A stretch of 64,000 bases of DNA. It comes from Oscillospiraceae bacterium. GTDB taxonomy: Bacteria > Bacillota > Clostridia > Oscillospirales > Oscillospiraceae. Shown here one piece after another: positions 58,941-64,000 of the stretch (position 1 is its first letter; each line of letters starts with the position of its first letter). The DNA is taken from the NCBI GenBank assembly GCA_021768185.1, contig JAETNP010000002.1:46044-110043 (forward strand), given 5' to 3'. A program made the translations under genes and the position numbers. The notes under the pieces are model-generated. The model ran no database searches. It was not told the origin of the DNA and was given only the letters and a program-made list of their open reading frames with translations.

Positions 58941-59498
58941 GTGAAGCTGGTATTTCTGATCGGCAACGCAGCAGTAGGGAAAATGACCGTGGGACAGGAA
59001 TTGATGAAAATTACGGACCTCAGGCTGTTCCATAACCATATGGCAATCGAACCCGTCATTGAGATCTTCGGCGGCTTTTATGGTGCGGCGATCAACCGTC
59101 TGCGGGAAGTCGTTTTTGAGGAGTTCGCCTCTTCCGGGCTGTATGGAATGATCTTCACCTATATGTGGGCGTTCGACATGCCGTCGGACTGGGCGTATAT
59201 TGAACATGTGAAAAACATCTTCAAGGAGAGGTGCCCGGATGTGGAATTCTATTATGTGGAGCTTGTGGCCGCAAGGGATGTCCGGATGCAGAGGAATGTC
59301 AGTGAAAACAGGCTGAAAAATAAAGCCTCAAAACGGGATATCGCCGCTTCAAATCAACGGGTGATAAATGACGACGCCCGATACCGTCTGGAGAGCCATG
59401 AGGGGGAAATTCCCTTTGAAAACTACATTAAAATCGACAATACACATCTTTCACCGGAGGATGCGGCAAGACAGATAAAAACATATTTTGATTTGTAA
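58941..59498 (+). CDS. P-loop nucleotide-binding protein (kinase-like)
   Basis: A protein of 185 residues beginning with a P-loop (LVFLIGNAAVGKMTVGQEL, Walker A GNAAVGKM) and a Trp/Tyr-rich middle. The end resembles small nucleoside or antibiotic kinase-like proteins of the AAA/shikimate kinase type. The partner substrate is unknown. GTG start after GGGGGGAT. Its base composition is less GC-rich than its neighbours, so a recent arrival is possible. The flavoprotein gene follows after 19 bases. Confidence 0.65.
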   Translation: MKLVFLIGNAAVGKMTVGQELMKITDLRLFHNHMAIEPVIEIFGGFYGAAINRLREVVFEEFASSGLYGMIFTYMWAFDMPSDWAYIEHVKNIFKERCPDVEFYYVELVAARDVRMQRNVSENRLKNKASKRDIAASNQRVINDDARYRLESHEGEIPFENYIKIDNTHLSPEDAARQIKTYFDL

Positions 59499-59517
59499 GC
59501 AGACAGGAGGATATCTT

Positions 59518-60459
59518 ATGAGTGAACTCTACGATGTCATTATTCTGGGCGGCGGCCCCGCGGGGCTCACCGCCGGACTGTACGCCGGGCGGAGCCGGCT
59601 GAAAACCCTGCTCATCGAAAAGGGGCCGGACGGCGGGCAGATCGCCCTCAGCGCCGACGTGGAGAACTATCCCGGGCAGCTGCTGGAGGGCGAGACCGGG
59701 GTCACCCTGGCCGCCCGGATGGCCGCCCAGTGCCAGCGCTTCGGCGTGGAGCGGAAAAGGGACGATATTCAAACGGTCCAGCTGTCCGGCGAGGTCAAGC
59801 GCCTTGTGGGCGGCAGGGAGACCTATGAGGCCCGGACGGTGATCCTTGCCGCCGGTGCGTCCCCCCGTCCCATTGGGTGCGAGAACGAGGCAGCCTTTGT
59901 CGGACGGGGGATCTCCTACTGCGCCACCTGCGACGGCGCCTTCTTCCGGGGATTGGACGTATATGTGGCCGGAGGGGGCGACAGCGCGGTGGAGGAGGCT
60001 ATTTTTCTCACCCGGTTCGCCAGAAAGGTCACCATCATCCACCGGCGGGACCAGCTGCGGGCGGCAAAATCCATTCAGGAGAAGGCCTTCGCCAATCCGA
60101 AAATCAGCTTTCTCTGGGACAGCGTGGCGGTGAAAGCAGAGGGGGCCGATGTGCTGGACACGCTGACGGTCAAAAACGTGAAAACCGGCGAGCTGACGGT
60201 TATCAAGGCCGCCCCGGAGGACGGAATGCTGGGGCTCTTCGGCTTTGTGGGCTATCTGCCCAACACCGGACTGTTCGCCGGCCAGCTCCCCCTGGAGAAC
60301 GGGTACATCCCCACCGACAGGGATATGCGCACCGCCATTCCCGGCGTTTTCGCCGCCGGGGACGTGCGGGTCAAGAGCCTGCGGCAGATGGTCACCGCCG
60401 CCGCCGACGGGGCCATCGCCGCCGTGCAGGCGGAGCGGTATCTGACAGGGCTGGCTTGA
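59518..60459 (+). CDS. Thioredoxin reductase family flavoprotein
   Basis: A protein of 313 residues: FAD-binding start (DVIILGGGPAGLTAGLYAGR), the redox pair Cys135/Cys138 (SYCATCDGAFF), the NADPH site (GGGDSAVEEAIFLTRFARKVTIIHRR) and the C-terminal FAD motif (GVFAAGDVRVKSLRQMVTA). It should reduce thioredoxin or a relative using NADPH. No trxA is adjacent. AGGAGG is 7 bases before the ATG; an earlier in-frame ATG overlaps the previous gene. Confidence 0.9.
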   Translation: MSELYDVIILGGGPAGLTAGLYAGRSRLKTLLIEKGPDGGQIALSADVENYPGQLLEGETGVTLAARMAAQCQRFGVERKRDDIQTVQLSGEVKRLVGGRETYEARTVILAAGASPRPIGCENEAAFVGRGISYCATCDGAFFRGLDVYVAGGGDSAVEEAIFLTRFARKVTIIHRRDQLRAAKSIQEKAFANPKISFLWDSVAVKAEGADVLDTLTVKNVKTGELTVIKAAPEDGMLGLFGFVGYLPNTGLFAGQLPLENGYIPTDRDMRTAIPGVFAAGDVRVKSLRQMVTAAADGAIAAVQAERYLTGLA

Positions 60460-60465
60460 ATAACG

Positions 60466-60519
60466 AAACAGCTCCCCCTATGCCATGCCCGGCACAGGGG
60501 GAGCTGTTTATCTTTTTTG
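60466..60519. terminator. Terminator between the flavoprotein gene and ygfK
   Basis: AAACAGCTCCCCC pairs with GGGGGAGCTGTTT around a 17-base loop. TATCTTTTTT follows on the plus strand; it can act on both converging genes. Confidence 0.75.
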
Positions 60520-60524
60520 CAGGA

Positions 60525-63479
60525 TTATCCAATCAGGTAGCGGTAGCGGGTCAGGACGGTGTAGATCAAGATCTCAAGCCCGGCGGGCAGGCCGTTGGTC
60601 TCGTCCAGGTCGATCTCCTCCACCTTCCCGTTCAGGCGCACCAGGACGCGGCTGCCGCCCAGGGGCAGGAAGCCCTGGTTGCCCTCGCTCTCGTCGAAGC
60701 CGGCGCGGTCGTGGAACAGGGTGAACTTATCCTTGTAGGGGGCGCTGTCGTAGGGGCAGAATACCTTGCAGTTGCCGCACTCGTTGCACATCCGGTCCAC
60801 GTGCAGGATCTGGGCCCGGCCGTCGGGGAGCTTCACCACCACGTTGGCCCGGTTGGGGCACACGTCGGCGCAGGCCTGGCAGACCACGTTGCAGCTCAGG
60901 CAGCGGTCACCCTCCCGCTTGGCGGATTCGCAGAGGACGCCCTTTCTGGCGATGGCCTCCTCCCTGCCGGCGTGGGCAGAGGCGGGGATATGGGGCTCGT
61001 GCTTTGCGCCAATGACCGCTTGGGCAAAGGCTGTGGCGTCCGCGATGCCTTCCACCACCGTGGCGGGGCCCCGGAAGACGTCGCCGCCGGTGTAGACGTT
61101 CTCCAGGTTGGTCTTGAAGTCGGGGCAGCCCCGGCTGTCGGTCTCAATGCCATAGGAGGCCAGAGCCTCGGCGTCCACCTTCTCGCCTACGGCGGAGATC
61201 ACGGTGTCACAGGGGATCTCCACCGTCTCGTCCGTCTCCACGGGAGCGCGGCGGCCGGAGGCGTCGGGCGCGCCCAGGACCATCTTTTTGCAGATGAGCT
61301 TCCCGTCCTTCTGCTCCGCCGGGGACACCAGCTCCAGGAATTTTACGCCGTCGGCAATGGCCAGCTCCAGCTCCTCGGCGTCGGCGGGCATGTATTTTTT
61401 CGTGCGGCGGTAGACCAGGGTGCTGCTCGAAGCTCCAGACCGGAGAGCCAGACGGGCGGCGTCCATGGCGGTGTTGCCGCCGCCGATGACGGCCACATGG
61501 CCCAGAGGCTCCGTCTTACCGGCCTTCACGTCCCGCATCCATGCGATGACGGGCTTCACATTGCCGTTCAGCCGGAGGTTTCCTGCCTTCCACGCGCCTA
61601 TAGCGAAGAAGATGTGGGTATAGCCCTGGGCTTTCAGTTCATCCACCGCAGGGGCGTGGGTGTTCAGCCTGACCTCCACACCCATTTTGCGCATGAGAGC
61701 CGCGTCCTTCTCGATGGCCTCGTCGCTGATGCGGAAGGAGGGGATCACGTGGCGGACGACGCCGCCCAGAGCGGCCTCCTTCTCGAAGAGGGTGGTGGGG
61801 ATCCCGGCCCGGGCGCAGAAGTAGGCTGCCGCCATGCCGGTGGGGCCGCCGCCGATGACGGCTGCTTTCCTGCCGTCCGTGACGGGAGCGGCGGGCTTGA
61901 GGGCGGGCAGAACCTGATCGTAGCCACGCTGGGCGGCCACTAGCTTGGTGGCGCGGATCTGGACGGAACGGTCATAGAAATTCCGGGTACACTTGTCCAT
62001 GCAGTGATGGGCGCAGATGGTGCCGGTGATGAAGGGCAGGGGGTTCTTCTCCAGGATGACTTCCAGCGCCTGGGCGTACTTGCCCTGGCGGCAGAGCTCG
62101 ATGTACTCGGGGATGTCCTGTCCGATGGGGCAGCCGCCCTTGCAGGGGGCGGTGAAGCAGTCGATGAGGGGGACCTTTTCGTAGAGCTTCCGCCGGGGCA
62201 GGGGCTTGACGGCCTTGACGTGGTATTTGTCGCTGCGGATGGCGAGGGCGAGAGCTTCTACCTTTTCTGTATCAACGGCTGTAAAGGGTTCAAACTTGAG
62301 AGCTTCCAGCTTCTCGCCGATCTGCTTGAAGCGCTGGTAGCCGCCGGGTTTCAGCTCGGTGGTGGCCATGGTGATGGGCCAGATGCCGCACTGGAAGAGC
62401 TTGTCGATGTTGAAATAGTCCGCGCCGCCGGAGTAGCTCAGGCGCAGGCGGCCGTTGAACTCCCTGCTGATGCGCCGGGCCATTTCGATGGTCAGGGGGA
62501 ACAGGCTCTTGCCCGCCATGTACATCTCCTCGCTGGGCAGTTCGTTCTGCTTTACGTCCACCGGGAAGGTGTTGGAGAGCTTCAGGCCGAATTCCAGACC
62601 CTTCTCCCCCGCCAGGGCCAGCAGGCGGCGGAACATGGGGATGGCGTCGGCGTACTGCAGGTCCTCGTTGAAGTGGTGCTCGTCAAAAGCGATGTAGTCG
62701 TATCCCATGCCGTCCAGAATGGAGCGGGCGGATTCGTAGCCCAGAATGGTGGGGTTGCACTTGACGAAGGTGTGCAGGTGCTTCTCCGTGAGGAGGTAGG
62801 AAGCGATGCGCTCGATCTCGTCCGGCGGGCAGCCGTGGAGGGTGGAGACGGTGACGCTGTCGGAGATCTGGGGGCCGATGGCGTCGATGAACGCCGCTTC
62901 GGCGGAGAACATGTCTTTCAGGACCCGCTTGCACTCCTGATAGATGGGGGTCTGGGAAGCGTCCTTCATCTCGGTGAGGTACTTGTCGATCTTCGGGCCC
63001 TTGATGCCCTCCAGGTCATAGCCCACGGACATGTTGAAGATGAAGCCGTCCGGGTCGCCCAGGCCGTAGACCTTCGCCAGGATCTTGCAGGCGAACCAGG
63101 CTTTGACGTACTCCTCATAGGCCTGGGGGACATAGAGTTCTGTGGACCACTCGCAGTTATAGCATTCATCCTCCGCCAGGATGCAGGGACGGTTGACGCA
63201 GGCGGACAGCTCCGCGCCGTCCATTTTCTGGACGGTTTTCAGCTCGAAGAAGCGGGCTCCGGCGAAGTAGGCGGAAATGATGTTCTGGGCCAGCTGGGTA
63301 TTGGGCCCCGCGGCGGGGCCGAAGGGGGTTTCGATTTTTTCCCCGCCGAAGATGGGGAGGGATTTTTCTCCCCCTATGTAGGGGCGGTGGACGCCGAAGA
63401 CGCTGCCTTCTCTGTCGTACTCGGCGGTGAGCCAGTTCATCAGCTCCTTAAAGGGAATGGGGATCATTAACTCTGACAT
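60525..63479 (-). CDS. ygfK: YgfK-type putative selenate reductase subunit
   Basis: A protein of 984 residues. The N-terminal half resembles a dihydropyrimidine dehydrogenase-like barrel (GPAAGPNTQLAQNI; SVGYDLEGIKGPKID; LRLSYSGGADYFNI). The second half has a glutamate synthase-like module (KGGCPIGQDIPEYI, AVIGGGPTGMAAAYFCARAG, IGGGNTAMDAARLAL) and a C-terminal 4Fe-4S region (CLSCNVVCQACADVCPNRANV; CNECGNCKVFCPYD). In E. coli this gene is near xdhD/ssnA and linked to selenium or purine breakdown; those partners are not in this window. A copy of the structured element starts 14 bases upstream. Confidence 0.9.
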   Translation of the reverse strand: MSELMIPIPFKELMNWLTAEYDREGSVFGVHRPYIGGEKSLPIFGGEKIETPFGPAAGPNTQLAQNIISAYFAGARFFELKTVQKMDGAELSACVNRPCILAEDECYNCEWSTELYVPQAYEEYVKAWFACKILAKVYGLGDPDGFIFNMSVGYDLEGIKGPKIDKYLTEMKDASQTPIYQECKRVLKDMFSAEAAFIDAIGPQISDSVTVSTLHGCPPDEIERIASYLLTEKHLHTFVKCNPTILGYESARSILDGMGYDYIAFDEHHFNEDLQYADAIPMFRRLLALAGEKGLEFGLKLSNTFPVDVKQNELPSEEMYMAGKSLFPLTIEMARRISREFNGRLRLSYSGGADYFNIDKLFQCGIWPITMATTELKPGGYQRFKQIGEKLEALKFEPFTAVDTEKVEALALAIRSDKYHVKAVKPLPRRKLYEKVPLIDCFTAPCKGGCPIGQDIPEYIELCRQGKYAQALEVILEKNPLPFITGTICAHHCMDKCTRNFYDRSVQIRATKLVAAQRGYDQVLPALKPAAPVTDGRKAAVIGGGPTGMAAAYFCARAGIPTTLFEKEAALGGVVRHVIPSFRISDEAIEKDAALMRKMGVEVRLNTHAPAVDELKAQGYTHIFFAIGAWKAGNLRLNGNVKPVIAWMRDVKAGKTEPLGHVAVIGGGNTAMDAARLALRSGASSSTLVYRRTKKYMPADAEELELAIADGVKFLELVSPAEQKDGKLICKKMVLGAPDASGRRAPVETDETVEIPCDTVISAVGEKVDAEALASYGIETDSRGCPDFKTNLENVYTGGDVFRGPATVVEGIADATAFAQAVIGAKHEPHIPASAHAGREEAIARKGVLCESAKREGDRCLSCNVVCQACADVCPNRANVVVKLPDGRAQILHVDRMCNECGNCKVFCPYDSAPYKDKFTLFHDRAGFDESEGNQGFLPLGGSRVLVRLNGKVEEIDLDETNGLPAGLEILIYTVLTRYRYLIG

Positions 63480-63492
63480 AATCTTCTCCTTC

Positions 63493-64000
63493 CCGCGCCC
63501 TGCGGGCGCGGCTATAAATTTTTCTTTTCTTAACTTTGCCCCTGCCGGGGCGGGGCCTTCTTTTCCCTTGTGGGAAAAGAAGCAAAAGCACCCTCAAGGA
63601 ACTACGTTCCTTAAGAATCCTCCTGATTACGGGGGTAATTATTGGCGCTCCGACGTACCGGGGCTGATTCTACCCCAGTCTCTTCGTTGGTGCGCCGGTC
63701 TTCTGCGTCTACCCACGGGTCCTTACGGTAGATTTCGCTGCGGCGCCGCTTCTATAACCAGTGCTCGTCCATCGCCAGGACCTCTGGTAAAACGGAGAAG
63801 ACCCTGTCACGCACCCCGGGGAGTTAGCCCCGCTATACGGTAGGGGCTGCCGACACGCACGCTAAAATAGACACTAGAGAGGAGCGAAGCGGACGGAAGG
63901 ACGGTAGACAAAACCGGCTGTGCCTTGGGCGCAAAACTAATCAAAAAATGAGGGATTCTTAAACCGCTAGGTTTAAGTGACTTTTTGGGTACTTTTTGTT
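63493..64000. repeat. Dispersed structured element, copy C (inverted, cut by the window end)
   Basis: On the minus strand relative to copies A and B. It starts next to ygfK with a CCGCGCCC/GGGCGCGG hairpin, then hairpin 1' (CTTCTTTTCCC/GGGAAAAGAAG), hairpin 2' (AAGGAAC/GTTCCTT), ATTACGGGGG, the shared core (63650-63940) and hairpin 2 (TTAAACC/GGTTTAA). It ends inside hairpin 1 at the window edge. No gene is present in this stretch. Confidence 0.85.

Noticed and set aside
63493..64000. Insertion sequence or group II intron
   Set aside because: No transposase or reverse-transcriptase frame and no group II domain V-like motif were found in any of the copies.

Overview
The window is about 64 kb of GC-rich chromosome from an anaerobic, spore-forming Firmicute, most likely a gut member of the Oscillospiraceae group (Flavonifractor/Oscillibacter-like). 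This is inferred from SpoIIID, the oxygen-sensitive ribonucleotide reductase NrdD, a YgfK-type oxidoreductase, strong AGGAGG ribosome-binding sites, a T-box leader, and many families typical of Clostridia (DUF4364, DUF421/DUF4363, CD1871A, DUF6774, FapA). I saw no rRNA, tRNA, CRISPR array, transposase or phage genes.

Layout. 1-8.7 kb: the end of a PHP phosphatase, a phosphoribosyltransferase, a FUSC-like membrane protein, DUF5067 and DUF4364 proteins, a Cys-rich protein, aminopeptidase P, a DIP1984 protein, and an AraC regulator coupled to a transglutaminase-like protein. 8.7-16 kb, mostly minus strand: a small lipoprotein, an operon of ECF sigma factor, DUF4367 anti-sigma-like protein and solute-binding lipoprotein, then a cell-wall operon (LytR-CpsA-Psr protein, SLH/transglutaminase protein, D-Ala-D-Ala ligase). 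16-21.7 kb: SpoIIID, a FapA/CheX/CheY operon, a short stand-alone copy of the NrdD glycyl-radical tail, a Crp/Fnr regulator and the DUF421/DUF4363 pair. 22-31.5 kb: HIT, cupin and alaS, an Ala-type T-box now separated from alaS by three genes, a VTC-domain protein, cysE and cysS. 31.5-38 kb: RHH and XRE regulators, a candidate type I toxin-antitoxin locus, a MATE exporter, aldehyde dehydrogenase, a TlpA/CD1871A/4Fe-4S operon and lactate dehydrogenase. 38-47.5 kb: acyltransferase, GT2-GtrA, PilZ, an Ig-like protein, a DUF6774 peptide, a GH13 glucosidase, recG and pyridoxal kinase. 47.7-64 kb: nrdD with NrdR-like boxes, icd, an aconitase-type hydratase, polA-rimI-GNAT, a Thr/Gly/Asn-repeat lipoprotein, a P-loop kinase-like protein, a thioredoxin-reductase-like flavoprotein and ygfK.

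The most unusual content is non-coding. A dispersed structured element of about 0.5 kb occurs three times (about 21.8-22.3, 44.0-44.6 and 63.5-64.0 kb, the last cut by the window end). Shorter end modules lie at 26.3 and 51.5 kb, with a remnant at 47.6 kb. Its hairpins vary between copies by compensatory changes, its two ends share one two-hairpin architecture, and each copy lies directly upstream of a minus-strand start codon. A second structured repeat (about 0.2 kb) flanks cysS and ldh. Other notable non-coding items are a packed cloverleaf palindrome at 42.1 kb, two abutting perfect palindromes at 40.1 kb, and a tandem array of DnaA-box-like 9-mers at 28.0 kb.

All calls come from reading the sequence and from recalled family knowledge. 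No database search or folding program was run.
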